Shown: one piece after another, positions 54,401 through 63,595 of the stretch
How positions within the stretch are numbered: the stretch's first letter is position 1
How the letters are laid out: each line of letters begins with the position of its first letter
NCBI GenBank assembly: GCA_020353535.1
Contig: CP070696.1
Span: forward strand, 2,319,403 to 2,383,402
Source: Spirochaetaceae bacterium
Lineage (GTDB): Bacteria; Spirochaetota; Spirochaetia; SZUA-6; DRHE01
Direction of reading: 5' to 3'
DNA: 64,000 bases
The notes under the pieces: model-generated
Database searches by the model: none
Told to the model about the DNA's origin: nothing
Seen by the model: only the letters and a program-made list of their open reading frames with translations
Program-made: the position numbers and the translations under genes

Positions 54401-55131
54401 TTCAGCTCTTCCACCGATACGTCTGCCGGCAATTCAAAATCGGTCACCTCCCGAGGCAGGCTTTCGTTGATGCGGTGATCGAAATAGCGGATCTCCTCCC
54501 GAATCTCCTTTTCCCCGTTCTTCTGCTGGATGAGGATCCTGGCGGGAAAACTCGGTTCGAGATCCTCGAGATAATCGAGATAGGTTACCCGGGTGAGCAT
54601 TTTGCCCCGAGGATCGTAGATCTCGAGATACAGAGGATGCACCTCCCGTATTCCTTTTTGCGTTCCAATGTGGGCTTCACCGATATAGGAGCGCAGAGCT
54701 CGGGGCGCTGACCAGACCGTTATCAGGATGTCTGCCCGTTTGCGGTTCTCCGTCAGGATGAATCCCGCATCGGACAAACCGAAATCGTCGCGCACCAGGC
54801 CGATGAACGATTGGGCGAAGGGGATCATCAGGCGGTTCCGGCTGATGAAACGGAAGGCTTTTCCCTCTCGCGGATAGTAGATCAGCAGATCCGTGCCTTC
54901 GAATACGGTCCACTGCAACACCGGCGACTTGACTTTGATCAACACATCTTCCGGAGCTTGAAAATAGAGGATTCCCTGTATTTGCTCCTCTCCATCGGCC
55001 GAGATGGTAGTTCTGCTGAAACCGATAGCAAGGGTTTCAACGGACTGGCAATAAAGGGGGGTTGAAGCCGGCAGCAGGATAAGAAAAAGCGCGGTAAAGA
55101 TCAGCAGTAGGATGGAGCGCTGAGTCGACAC
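54394..55131 (-). CDS. Exported LolA-like outer-membrane lipoprotein-sorting family protein
   Basis: About 245 residues from GTG 55131, seven bases after the previous stop. A hydrophobic leader (SILLLIFTALFLILLPASTPLYCQ) is followed by a beta-rich domain: EEQIQGILYFQAPEDVLIKVKSPVLQWTVFEGTDLLIYYPREGKAFRFISRN, the pattern of LolA/LppX-type lipid-binding half-barrels. The second part (EIYDPRGKMLTRVTYLDYLEDLEPSFPARILI) continues the sheet. Such proteins carry lipoproteins or lipids across the periplasm. The frame is open further upstream but overlaps the Cys-rich gene. Confidence 0.75.
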   Translation of the reverse strand: MSTQRSILLLIFTALFLILLPASTPLYCQSVETLAIGFSRTTISADGEEQIQGILYFQAPEDVLIKVKSPVLQWTVFEGTDLLIYYPREGKAFRFISRNRLMIPFAQSFIGLVRDDFGLSDAGFILTENRKRADILITVWSAPRALRSYIGEAHIGTQKGIREVHPLYLEIYDPRGKMLTRVTYLDYLEDLEPSFPARILIQQKNGEKEIREEIRYFDHRINESLPREVTDFELPADVSVEELKW

Positions 55132-55138
55132 GATGAGG

Positions 55139-55654
55139 TTACTGGGAACTGCAGCCCAAATCAGGAGAGCAGTTGAAGGTCTGGGAACAGCTGTCGGAAC
55201 AGTTCTGCCCAATTGTGGAACCACAGCTGTCGGCTGCGGATTCAGCAGCCCGCACCGCCAGCACACCGCCTATCACAACGGCTACTGCCCAGACGCCGAA
55301 ACCGATCAGGGAATAGTAGAAGTTCTTTGGTTTGGCCTTTTGTCTGTATCCGTCGGTGTATCCTTCAACATACGCTACTGATTTACCGATCAGACGCGTC
55401 CCCGGAACCTTGGGATTGATGACCCAGGGCAGGATGATCCCGATCGGTCCCAGCAATAGCCCCGACAAGACCCAAACGCCGTTTCCCTCCGCATCAGCCT
55501 GTCCGTCTATCCATCCTTGGTTGTACTCTTCAATAAAGCTGCCCGAATCGGCTGACTGCTGTTGGGCAACGACCGGAGCGATGTATAGGCACAGGATCAG
55601 AACCAGGAAGATACTTCTCTGGAAGGTTTTACGATGATCCAAAGTATTGATCAT
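55139..55654 (-). CDS. Exported membrane protein with cysteine-rich tail
   Basis: A 171-residue protein, first gene of the operon. It has a signal or anchor (RSIFLVLILCLYIAPVVAQ), a helix (GVWVLSGLLLGPIGIILPWVI), the segment AYVEGYTDGYRQKAKPKNFYYS, a second helix (IGFGVWAVAVVIGGVLAV) and a tail with five cysteines (DSCGSTIGQNCSDSCSQTFNCSPDLGC). The acidic Cys tail could form disulfides in the periplasm. I do not recognise the family. Confidence 0.7.
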   Translation of the reverse strand: MINTLDHRKTFQRSIFLVLILCLYIAPVVAQQQSADSGSFIEEYNQGWIDGQADAEGNGVWVLSGLLLGPIGIILPWVINPKVPGTRLIGKSVAYVEGYTDGYRQKAKPKNFYYSLIGFGVWAVAVVIGGVLAVRAAESAADSCGSTIGQNCSDSCSQTFNCSPDLGCSSQ

Positions 55655-55802
55655 TTCCGTCCCCCTTCCGCGCCGTTTGCGTGCTGGTACATCGCTTTAC
55701 TAAGTATAACCGATTTGTAGACCATAGCAAGGCATGGACCAGTTGAGGTGCTACGCTGATGTTACTTTGGAATCCGAGGACCGCACACTGCCGATTGCTG
55801 TT

Positions 55803-56816
55803 CTATTGTCCTTGCCGATCCCGGTAAGGGTCATATTCCCGATTTTGCGGATTTTCTCCCGCCTTGATTACATCGAACAGCATAGCGAGAGTGACCAGAT
55901 TGTTCCTTCCGGAGGTGGGCGCCTCCATACCTTCCTCGATCTCCCGTTTCACCGTGTCCAGGAGAAGTTCATCAGCACTGCGCTCGCCCTCCTGCGTTTC
56001 GTACAGACAATGTACTCCTTGCACTCCGACCTGCCAGAGCTTTCCCGACTGGTCAAGGACAATGTCGCCCTGCTCGAACTCCAGACGCCAGAGGCCGTTG
56101 TATGGAGTCTGCTCACCCCGACACTCGTAGCTGCCCCGGTAGCCCAGCAGGGCTCCATCGGCGCAGCGGAGAATTAGTTGGCACACGGAGGGACTATTCC
56201 ATGGACTTGCCGGCGGCAGGTAATGACGGCAGTGTATCTCCTCGATCGGGGAAGGAAGGAAGGAGATCAGCAGATCGAGGTGATGAATCCCCTGGAGGAA
56301 GAGAAGAGGGTAGCTCATAGCCCGCTCGTGCTCGAATCGGGGAGGCCGATGGCGATGAAAGCTTATCTCCCCGCCGATCAGCCGGCCGAGCCTGCCCTCC
56401 CGGATCACATCGGTGATCCGTATAAACGGCATTTTAAATCGATAGTTGTGGCCGATCACCAGGCTAAGAGATTTACGGTGAGCCAGACGGACGAGCTCCT
56501 CCGCTTGAGTCATTTTTTCTGCGAAGGGTTTTTCAAGAACACAGTGAATCCCCGCATCCAGAACGTCCTTGGCCATACGGTAGTGGAGGTGATTTGGAGT
56601 AACGACAATAACCACCTGATATCGCCCGCTGTCGAGGGCTTTGCGGTAGTCGAGGTATCGCCCCTCCTCGGGCAGCTTCAGCTCCCCCGATCGTTTCTGC
56701 AGAATCTCGGAGTCGATATCCGCCACTCCCGCCAGCTCGAAGTCGGGGTGAGCCTGAATAGCCTCGGCCCAGGCCATGCCCCGATTCCGAATACCGATGA
56801 TCAAGGTGGGATACAT
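55803..56816 (-). CDS. Gfo/Idh/MocA-family oxidoreductase
   Basis: A 337-residue sugar dehydrogenase-like protein. The N-terminal Rossmann fold is visible (LIIGIRNRGMAWAEAIQAHPDFELAGVADID) and the family signature is VLEKPFAEKM with the catalytic Lys, then GHNYRFKMPFIRI and the GIHHLDLLISFL stretch with the conserved His/Asp. It oxidises or reduces a sugar derivative with NAD(P). It follows the AraC regulator by 28 bases, has a GAGG ribosome binding site, and probably acts on the sugar brought in by the same operon. Confidence 0.9.
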   Translation of the reverse strand: MYPTLIIGIRNRGMAWAEAIQAHPDFELAGVADIDSEILQKRSGELKLPEEGRYLDYRKALDSGRYQVVIVVTPNHLHYRMAKDVLDAGIHCVLEKPFAEKMTQAEELVRLAHRKSLSLVIGHNYRFKMPFIRITDVIREGRLGRLIGGEISFHRHRPPRFEHERAMSYPLLFLQGIHHLDLLISFLPSPIEEIHCRHYLPPASPWNSPSVCQLILRCADGALLGYRGSYECRGEQTPYNGLWRLEFEQGDIVLDQSGKLWQVGVQGVHCLYETQEGERSADELLLDTVKREIEEGMEAPTSGRNNLVTLAMLFDVIKAGENPQNREYDPYRDRQGQ

Positions 56817-56844
56817 CCAATCCTCGATAGACGGTTCGCCAAGA

Positions 56845-58419
56845 TCAGGAAACCCGCTGGCAGCCTCGGCGGTACTCTGCCGGGGGTTGTCCTACACATT
56901 TGCGGAAAACCGTACAGAAGTAGCGGGCATTTTCTCCGAATCCTACACTCCTGGCCACTTCAGCCACGGGCAGGCCGGGAAACTGCTTCAGCAGATTCTT
57001 GGCCTCCTCCACCCGCATACGGGTCAAGTAGTGCTTGAAGTTTTCCCCGGTCTCGCGTTTGAACAGTTTGCTCAGATAATCAACATTGGCGTAGACGAGG
57101 GTCTGAGCCAGCCACTTCAAGGTGAGCTCCGGCCGGGTTAAATTTTCCCGTGTCTTGTCTTTTAATTTCTCGACCAGCCGGCTCTTCCTGCTGCTGAACT
57201 GTTCGAAGTTCCTTCTGACAACGGTGGAGCAGCACTCGTCGATCATCTTCTCCAAACCTTCGAGGGTGTCGGTTTCTTCGATCCTTTTGAGATAGTCGAT
57301 ATAGTAATTTAATCTCTCGTAACCGTCGTAACGGGCTGCTGTCAGCAGCAGGTCGATGACCGCGTCGCGGATGTTTCTCTGGGGTACCTTTTGTGTTTTC
57401 AACTCGGACCAGAAAGACTCGATAATGGCGCGATATTCGCGTTCGTGTCCGCATTGGATGGCCAGACAGGCCTCTTCGATGTAGTACTGCAGATCGCTTC
57501 GGTTGTAGCTTGCCGTTCCCCCCATCGCCTCCTGCCGGGTGATGACGCTGTCCTCGCCGTAGTAGAAGCTGTGCTTTAGAAGATTCCGAGCCTCCTTGTA
57601 CAGGTTGTGTATCGCCTCCAGTGCAGCGCTGCCACTCACCGCTACTGTAACAGGTTGGTCGTAAAAACGACCGAATCGGCTTTTTATTTCCTCGATTCTC
57701 TCCAGCAGCTCTTCGATTCTGGTATCCTTAACCACGGCCACGAGGGCTTCCTTGATGATGGTGCTGAGCACAAGCCCTGCAGCTTGTAGGCAGCGCTGGC
57801 ATATCAGCTGCAGGGAGAAGAGTTTCTCATAGCTCTGATCCCCGGATGGGCTGAACAACAGCAAGGTTACATTCTGTACAGACTTCGGAGTGATTCCCAA
57901 AAAAGAGAGGTAGGAGTTCATCTCTCGACTGGTATACATCTTGTGCATGATCAAATCGCGGAAAAACTGTTCTTTGATCAGGGGCAGGTTCCGCTCCATG
58001 TTTTGTTTGATCTTTGCGACGAAGCTTCGTTCCTCTTCCTGCCTGGCAAGATCCAGAGACACTTCTTTCAGGATTCTGTCTATCTCCTGCATCTTAGTGG
58101 GTTTGAGCAGATAGTGGCGAACCCCGTACTGCATCGCCGTCTGGGCAAACTCAAACTCATCGTATCCCGACAGTACGATGAAACGAACGTCCGGTTTGAT
58201 CTGCTGAGCCCTGCGGATGAGCTCCAGTCCATCGATGCCCGGCATCTTGATATCGGTAATGACGACATGGATCTCCTCTTGGTTGATCCTCTCCAACCCT
58301 TCCTCACCGTCGGCGGCCTGTCCGCACAGAGTCAGATCGTAGCGGCTCCAGGGGACCTTTTTGGCCAGACCTTCCCGGATGATCCGCTCGTCATCCACCA
58401 GCAGGACGTTGTACACCAC
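56845..58419 (-). CDS. AraC-type response regulator (YesN-like)
   Basis: About 524 residues from one of two adjacent GTG codons (58419 or 58416) after GGGAGG. The receiver domain shows LLVDDERIIREGL, phosphoacceptor Asp56 in VVITDIKMPGIDGLEL and YLLKPTKMQEI. A long middle domain follows. The C-terminus has two helix-turn-helix motifs (LKWLAQTLVYANVDYLSKLFKRETGENF and ARSVGFGENARYFCTVFRKCVGQPPAEYRR). Its GTG lies one base after the kinase stop. It probably activates the sugar ABC operon in which it is embedded. Confidence 0.92.
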   Translation of the reverse strand: MVYNVLLVDDERIIREGLAKKVPWSRYDLTLCGQAADGEEGLERINQEEIHVVITDIKMPGIDGLELIRRAQQIKPDVRFIVLSGYDEFEFAQTAMQYGVRHYLLKPTKMQEIDRILKEVSLDLARQEEERSFVAKIKQNMERNLPLIKEQFFRDLIMHKMYTSREMNSYLSFLGITPKSVQNVTLLLFSPSGDQSYEKLFSLQLICQRCLQAAGLVLSTIIKEALVAVVKDTRIEELLERIEEIKSRFGRFYDQPVTVAVSGSAALEAIHNLYKEARNLLKHSFYYGEDSVITRQEAMGGTASYNRSDLQYYIEEACLAIQCGHEREYRAIIESFWSELKTQKVPQRNIRDAVIDLLLTAARYDGYERLNYYIDYLKRIEETDTLEGLEKMIDECCSTVVRRNFEQFSSRKSRLVEKLKDKTRENLTRPELTLKWLAQTLVYANVDYLSKLFKRETGENFKHYLTRMRVEEAKNLLKQFPGLPVAEVARSVGFGENARYFCTVFRKCVGQPPAEYRRGCQRVS

Positions 58420-58420
58420 C

Positions 58421-60190
58421 CTACCTCCCCTCCGTGACAGCGTCGACACGTCTGCCGTCCGCCGCCTGCGCGGGCTCGAGCTTGGCCACCGTGATCGTAA
58501 CCGTGGTTCCCCGGCCGCGCCTCGCATCGATGTCCAGGCTGAACTCCTTCCCGTAGAACTGTTTCAGGCGCTCGTAAATGTTTTTGATCCCGATCCCCGA
58601 TCCCCTGGCCTCCACCTGTCCGGCCAGAATCCGCCGTACAAGGTCCTCGTCCATGCCGGGACCGTTGTCACCGATGTGGATGGCCACACGGTCGCCTCGA
58701 TCTTCGGTACGGATGTTTATGCGACATACGCCGTTAACGGCTTCCAGACCGTATTTGATTGAGTTCTCCACGAAGGGCTGGAGTGTCAGCTTGGGAATCA
58801 CATAGCCTTTAAGGGATTCCGTCAGATCGATTTCGACCTCCAGGCGTTCTTGGTAGCGAATCTTCTGGATCAGTACGTATTGTCTGAGCAGATCGGCTTC
58901 CTCCTGCATAGTAAGAAAGATCTTATTGGCGTTGATCGAAACACGAAGCAGATCTCCCAGGGCTTGCACCATGTCGGCGATCCGATCCTGGTTGTTCAGT
59001 TGGGCGATCCAGTTAATCGATTCAAGAGTGTTGTACAGGAAGTGCGGGTTGATTTGAGCCTGCAGGGTCTTGTACTGGGCATCTTTGATGAGCAGTTGCT
59101 TGCGGTAGTTGTCATTGATCAGATTTTCGATCTTGTCCAGCATGAGGGTGAACTCGTTGTAGAGGACGCCGATTTCATCCCTGCGGGTGTAGCCGTTCAG
59201 GCTGAGCTTGGCCTGGGTGAAATCTTCGGACTCTATGTTCTTCATCTCCTCCGCCAGGCGCACGATCGGTCTGGAGATGTTCCTGGTGAATCTCACGGTG
59301 ACGAACAGGAAGAGGAGGAAAATCCCGGCGCAGAACAGGGGAAAGACCGTGTTGAACAGTTCGATATCACGAAACAGGGATTGATAAGGAACGACGCACA
59401 GATACGTCAGGGAAGGGGAACCGATGAAAACGACAAAATACTGCTCGGTGTCGACGCGGAGGATGTCGAACCCTGATCCGGTAACGCCTCCGGCGGCTTG
59501 TGGAATCTGTTTCACGATTCCTTTGGATGCGTAGAGCAGCTGCTGTCTGCCGAACAGCCCGAACTCCAGCTGATAATCCACCGGATAGTCGAGGACCCAC
59601 TGTTTGAAGCGTTCCTTCCTGATCACGAAACAAAGCACGCCCATCTGCTCCAGGCTCAATCCGGCCACCTGGCGTATCCGGCGCAGGTAGTACAGGGTAT
59701 CGGTGTCGCTGTCAGTTTCTATCCATTCCCACGCGCGTTCCGATACGGAAAAATCTTCCAGCTGCTCAGAAGACACGAAGGTCTCAAGCTTCGGGTAATC
59801 ATTGCGTACGTTCACCACACGCCCATGGTTATCGATCGCATAGATGCACTCCACGTACGGCACTGTGAACGAATTGATGAGCTTGTTCTTCAGTTCTTCA
59901 CCGAGGCGAAACCAGACCACAGGATCGCTCTCCCCGTTCATCATGTTGATCCGGTCCTGCACGTACGGGTCGGTCGTGAGATTAGCGGAGAAGTCCTCGA
60001 ACTTGCCCAGCTCCGTTTCCACGCTTCTGGCCATGAGGCCGAGCGTCTCGGAGAATGCCTTGTACAGCAGCCGGTTGTTCCGATTCCTGAACACGAAGAA
60101 CATCAGGTAGCTGAAGGCCACTACAATTGCGATGATCAGGCAGAAGGTGATGAGCATCTTCACCCGAATGCTGAAGCCGTCGAATTTCAT
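58421..60190 (-). CDS. Sensor histidine kinase, YesM/LytS type
   Basis: A 589-residue membrane kinase. Two membrane helices (MLITFCLIIAIVVAFSYLMFFVF near the start and NTVFPLFCAGIFLLFLFVTV about residue 295) bound a large extracytoplasmic domain. A HAMP region precedes the HisK domain with the phosphoacceptor His383 in QAQINPHFLYNTLESINW. The ATPase domain reads LQPFVENSIKYGL, HIGDNGPGMDE and GSGIGIKNIYERL. Such kinases sense extracellular sugars, often with help from the binding protein. The gene is 43 bases downstream of the second permease. Confidence 0.93.
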   Translation of the reverse strand: MKFDGFSIRVKMLITFCLIIAIVVAFSYLMFFVFRNRNNRLLYKAFSETLGLMARSVETELGKFEDFSANLTTDPYVQDRINMMNGESDPVVWFRLGEELKNKLINSFTVPYVECIYAIDNHGRVVNVRNDYPKLETFVSSEQLEDFSVSERAWEWIETDSDTDTLYYLRRIRQVAGLSLEQMGVLCFVIRKERFKQWVLDYPVDYQLEFGLFGRQQLLYASKGIVKQIPQAAGGVTGSGFDILRVDTEQYFVVFIGSPSLTYLCVVPYQSLFRDIELFNTVFPLFCAGIFLLFLFVTVRFTRNISRPIVRLAEEMKNIESEDFTQAKLSLNGYTRRDEIGVLYNEFTLMLDKIENLINDNYRKQLLIKDAQYKTLQAQINPHFLYNTLESINWIAQLNNQDRIADMVQALGDLLRVSINANKIFLTMQEEADLLRQYVLIQKIRYQERLEVEIDLTESLKGYVIPKLTLQPFVENSIKYGLEAVNGVCRINIRTEDRGDRVAIHIGDNGPGMDEDLVRRILAGQVEARGSGIGIKNIYERLKQFYGKEFSLDIDARRGRGTTVTITVAKLEPAQAADGRRVDAVTEGR

Positions 60191-60233
60191 GATGCTTTGA
60201 TTATATCATAGTCGTCGGTGAGCTTGCCGCACT

Positions 60234-61082
60234 TCATCCCTTCAGGCCGGTTGTGCTGATGCCCTCCACGATGTATTTCTGCAGGATGAAGAAGACGGTC
60301 ATCACCGGCAGAATGGACAGGGAAGCCATGGCGAACATCGCTCCCCAATTGGTAACCGAGGTAGGATCGGCGAACAGGCGCAAGGCCACCGACACCGTGT
60401 AGAGTCTCGGTTTGCTCAAGTATATCACCGGTTGGATGAAGTCCTGCCAGCGCCAGTAGAATGAGAAGATAGCCACGGTCACCAAAGCCGGCTTACACAG
60501 CGGCAGAATGATCCGATAGAAGATTCCGAACTTTGTGCAGCCGTCGATCAGGGCCGACTCGTCCAGCTCGAAGGGGATCGTGCGCACGAACTGGATCATC
60601 AGGAAGATGAAGAAGGGATTACCCAGACTCCAGGGAACGATCATCGGCAGGAAGGTGTTGACCCACCCCAGGCGGTGCAGGATCAGGTACTGGGGGATCA
60701 TGATGATCTGGTAAGGCAGCATCAGGGTACCGATCATGCAGCCGAACAGGAACTTGGCGCCGGGAAAGCGTATCCGGGCGAAGCCGTAGGAAACCAGGGC
60801 AGCGGAGGTCATGGTGCCCAGGGTGGCGGTGATGGCGATGATGAAGGAGTTGGAGAAGAAGATCCCGAAGGTATTGTTTCCGAAACCCTGCCAGCCCTCC
60901 ACGTAGTTTGCGAAGCGCCACTCATCTGGAATCAGGGAGAGGTTTCCGCGGAATATGCCCGACTGGGTCTTGAAAGAGCTCATGATCATCCACAGCACCG
61001 GATAGATCATGATCACCACCAGTATCATGCAGATGAGGTGGTACACTGCAGCGTTCAGATACTTCCTGGAGCGTACCATCAT
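60234..61082 (-). CDS. Sugar ABC transporter permease (MalG type), second system
   Basis: A 282-residue, six-helix permease beginning MMVRSRKYLNAAVYHLICMIL. It has the EAA loop FELDESALIDGCTKFGIFYRIILPLCKPALVT and the tail QKYIVEGISTTGLKG. The frame stays open far upstream, but that part is antisense-like noise over the first permease. It starts two bases after the upstream stop, so the two are coupled. Confidence 0.92.
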   Translation of the reverse strand: MMVRSRKYLNAAVYHLICMILVVIMIYPVLWMIMSSFKTQSGIFRGNLSLIPDEWRFANYVEGWQGFGNNTFGIFFSNSFIIAITATLGTMTSAALVSYGFARIRFPGAKFLFGCMIGTLMLPYQIIMIPQYLILHRLGWVNTFLPMIVPWSLGNPFFIFLMIQFVRTIPFELDESALIDGCTKFGIFYRIILPLCKPALVTVAIFSFYWRWQDFIQPVIYLSKPRLYTVSVALRLFADPTSVTNWGAMFAMASLSILPVMTVFFILQKYIVEGISTTGLKG

Positions 61083-61084
61083 TA

Positions 61085-61990
61085 TCAAATCCCCACTTTG
61101 GTTTCGTAGTAGACCCAGCGCCGGGAGGTGGCGAAGATGAACATGGTGAAGAAACCGATGATGAGCAGCAGAACCCAGGCCATGGCCGAGGCGGCTCCCA
61201 TGTCGTAGAATTGGAACGCCCGGAGGAACATGTACACCACGTATACGAGGGTGGCGTCCATCGGACCGCCCCGGGTGATGATCCAGGCCTGGGTGAACAT
61301 CAGAAATCCGTGGATCGTCTGCATGATCAGGTTGAAAAGGATCACCGGGGACAGCAGGGGCAGGGTGATCCGGAAGAATTTGATCAAGGAGCCGGCACCG
61401 TCGACCACGGCTGCCTCGTAAAAGCTCTCGGGGATGTTCTTGAGTCCGGCCAGAAAGATGAGCATGGAGGAGCCGAACTGCCAGATATAGAGGGCAATGA
61501 TCGTTGCCAAGGCAGTCTTGGGATTGCCGATAAGCGAGATGGTTTTCTTGATCCCCAGGCTGGCCGCCGCCAGGCTGATAGGACCGCCGGAGCCGAAGAA
61601 CATCCTCCATACCAGGGCGACGGCCACGCTGCCACCGATGATCGAAGGCAGGTAGTAGACCAGACGGTAGAGTCCGAGCAGACGGCGCTTCTGACAGAGG
61701 ATCATGGCAATGAACAACGCGAATATCAGACGAAGGGGCACGGCCGTTGCCACGTAGAGGAAGGTGATGCTCAAAGATTTTCGATAACGGAGATCTTGGA
61801 AAAACAGGCGCTGGAAGTTCTTTATCCCCACCCACACCGGGGAGGAGAGCAGGTCGTACTTGGTGAAGGAGATGTACAGGGAGGCTAGGATCGGGATGAT
61901 CGTGAAGCAGAGAAAGCCGATCAGCCAGGGCGATATGAACAGATACCCTGCGATCGTGCTCTTGGGATTGTAGCCGCTTATCTTGCTCAT
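61085..61990 (-). CDS. Sugar ABC transporter permease (MalF type), second system
   Basis: A 301-residue permease: STIAGYLFISPWLIGFLCFTIIPILASLYISFTKYDLLSSPVWVGIKNF is the typical opening, with six membrane helices and the EAA loop in the region FYEAAVVDGAGSLIKFFRITLPLLSPVILF. It partners the next gene. Separated from the binding-protein gene by 145 bases that contain a large hairpin. Confidence 0.93.
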   Translation of the reverse strand: MSKISGYNPKSTIAGYLFISPWLIGFLCFTIIPILASLYISFTKYDLLSSPVWVGIKNFQRLFFQDLRYRKSLSITFLYVATAVPLRLIFALFIAMILCQKRRLLGLYRLVYYLPSIIGGSVAVALVWRMFFGSGGPISLAAASLGIKKTISLIGNPKTALATIIALYIWQFGSSMLIFLAGLKNIPESFYEAAVVDGAGSLIKFFRITLPLLSPVILFNLIMQTIHGFLMFTQAWIITRGGPMDATLVYVVYMFLRAFQFYDMGAASAMAWVLLLIIGFFTMFIFATSRRWVYYETKVGI

Positions 61991-62063
61991 ACCTGCATCC
62001 TGCCCCCTGGAGGCGATCCGTGTCCAGTGACGCTCCGCAACTCATGCCCGGCGTAAGAAAAGC

Positions 62064-62115
62064 AAGGGGCCGCTTCGGAGCTGCAGCTGCTCACCGCAAG
62101 ACCTGGCGACCCCTT
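62064..62115 (-). terminator. Intercistronic hairpin after the second binding-protein gene
   Basis: On the minus strand AAGGGGTCGC pairs with GCGGCCCCTT (one G-U), enclosing an inner palindrome around GAGCAGCTGCAGCTC, then a T-rich stretch GCTTTTCTT. It lies between binding protein and permease, just as in the first ABC operon. It should partly terminate transcription and stabilise the upstream message. Confidence 0.7.
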
Positions 62116-62135
62116 TTCTTCCTGTTGTCCCGGAA

Positions 62136-63410
62136 CTACTGATTGAGAATTATGGTCATCTGCTCCCTGAACTCTTTGACCGCCGCTTCCGGGGTCATCT
62201 GCTTGTACATGACTCGCTGGAAGTAGTTGTACTGGTACAGATCCCTGATCTCTTGTTCCGCTGTGGGGAAGCGGGTGGACATGTCGCTGGAGTGCTGTCC
62301 CGCGAAGGATATGTAGTCGTAGATCTCGGCGTTCTGAGGATCGGCTGTCTGCTTCAAGGTCTCCCGCACAGTCGGTACTACGGGAACGCCCCTATCCGCG
62401 GCCAGCACCTTGTTGGCCTCGATATCCTTGAGGAAGTAGTTGAGGAACTTGCCTGCCTGCTCTTTGAGCTGAGAGGTCTGAGCCACGGAAAAGAACATCG
62501 ACGGCCTCATGTACATCCCCTTCTCGTTGTTCGGCCCCGGAAGCACGGTAAGCTTGGTTACTGCCTGGCGTGTCTTGTAGACCGAGACCACCTTGTTCGA
62601 CCACATGATCTTCATGGCCGATTCATCCCTGGCAAAGGGGGTGTTCTCTTCGTTGGAGTAGAACTCGATCACCACTTCCACCGGCGGCACCAGCCCGTTG
62701 TCCTGGAAATCGAGGCAATTCTTCAGGAAATCGACCATGATCTTGTCGTTGCTCCAGCCGGGACCCTTGAGATCCGCGCTGAACCACTCGGCGCCCTGGG
62801 TACGCAGATAGTAGAGCATGTCATTGTCTGTGCCCAGGCCGTCCACACCGTATACACCGGCGGCGTTCTTGATCTTGACGCTGGCCGCTCTCATGTCGTC
62901 CCAGGTCCATTTGAGCCCGGGATAGGCGACTCCCGCCTGGTCGAAGATGCCGTCGTTGTAGCCCATGGTCAGGGCATTCACACCCAGGTTGATGCCCACG
63001 AGCCTGCCGCCGATCTTCCCGATGCTGACCGCCGTGTCGTCGATACCGGCGGTACTGAAACTCTGGATGGCCGACAGATCCGCCATGAGGTTCTTCTCGT
63101 CCAACTGGGGGAAACGGTTGATGACGTTCTGGAATATGTCGGGCAGATCTCCCGCCGCGGCATACACGGCTATCTTATCCCAATATTCCCCCCAGCCCAG
63201 ATAGGTGGGCTCTATCTTGACATCGGGATTGCTCTGCTGATACATGTCCAGCACTTTGAGGGTTTTGTCGTGTCTTGCCTGGCCCCCCCACCAGAGAATC
63301 CTCAGGGTTACCGGTCCCGTCGGCACAGAGGATTCCTCCTGCCCTTCGGCCAGCACAAAGTGGGTGGAAAGGGCGAGGATCAGGATACTGACTAACACAA
63401 TCTTTTTCAT
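62136..63410 (-). CDS. ABC transporter sugar-binding protein, second system
   Basis: A 424-residue family 1 solute-binding protein from ATG 63410, with AGGAGG upstream. Signal peptide MKKIVLVSILILALSTHFVLA, then EGQEESSVPTGPVTLRILWWGGQARHDKTLKVLDMYQQSNPDVKIEPTYLGWGEYWDKIAVYAAAGDLPDIFQ, typical of spirochaetal and firmicute sugar-binding proteins. It heads the operon with two permeases, the YesM/YesN-like pair and a Gfo/Idh/MocA enzyme. The sugar is unknown. The frame extends upstream to 63500 but without support. Confidence 0.93.
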   Translation of the reverse strand: MKKIVLVSILILALSTHFVLAEGQEESSVPTGPVTLRILWWGGQARHDKTLKVLDMYQQSNPDVKIEPTYLGWGEYWDKIAVYAAAGDLPDIFQNVINRFPQLDEKNLMADLSAIQSFSTAGIDDTAVSIGKIGGRLVGINLGVNALTMGYNDGIFDQAGVAYPGLKWTWDDMRAASVKIKNAAGVYGVDGLGTDNDMLYYLRTQGAEWFSADLKGPGWSNDKIMVDFLKNCLDFQDNGLVPPVEVVIEFYSNEENTPFARDESAMKIMWSNKVVSVYKTRQAVTKLTVLPGPNNEKGMYMRPSMFFSVAQTSQLKEQAGKFLNYFLKDIEANKVLAADRGVPVVPTVRETLKQTADPQNAEIYDYISFAGQHSSDMSTRFPTAEQEIRDLYQYNYFQRVMYKQMTPEAAVKEFREQMTIILNQ

Positions 63411-63550
63411 AAAACCTCCTAGTTTTTTCCTTTTCTCAGGATAGTTAGTGACCGGTCGTATGCCGATTATCCCACGATTTGCGAGAGATCGGGCAGACAA
63501 AAAAGCGATCTGCTATGTATAAAAAACCGGTGACCTGAGGCGGCTGTCTG

Positions 63551-63564
63551 ATCTACGTGTAGAT
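63551..63564. promoter_or_regulatory. Inverted repeat in the divergent promoter region
   Basis: ATCTAC-GT-GTAGAT, a perfect 6-base inverted repeat with a 2-base centre, lies between the second binding-protein gene and the divergent Gfo/Idh/MocA gene. It stands 32 bases before the start of the latter. It is a candidate operator for a dimeric regulator. Confidence 0.45.
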
Positions 63565-63595
63565 TTTCCTTTCCAGCAGCGGGTACTATGGAAGC

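Noticed and set aside
61083-62045. Extension of the second MalG-type permease frame to 603 residues
   Set aside because: It overlaps the whole upstream permease gene in another frame, and the extra residues are His/Pro/Arg-rich shadow sequence.
62253-63395. 380-residue plus-strand frame opposite the second binding protein
   Set aside because: Shadow of a high-G+C gene, with composition and repeats of Val/His/Gly typical of antisense frames.
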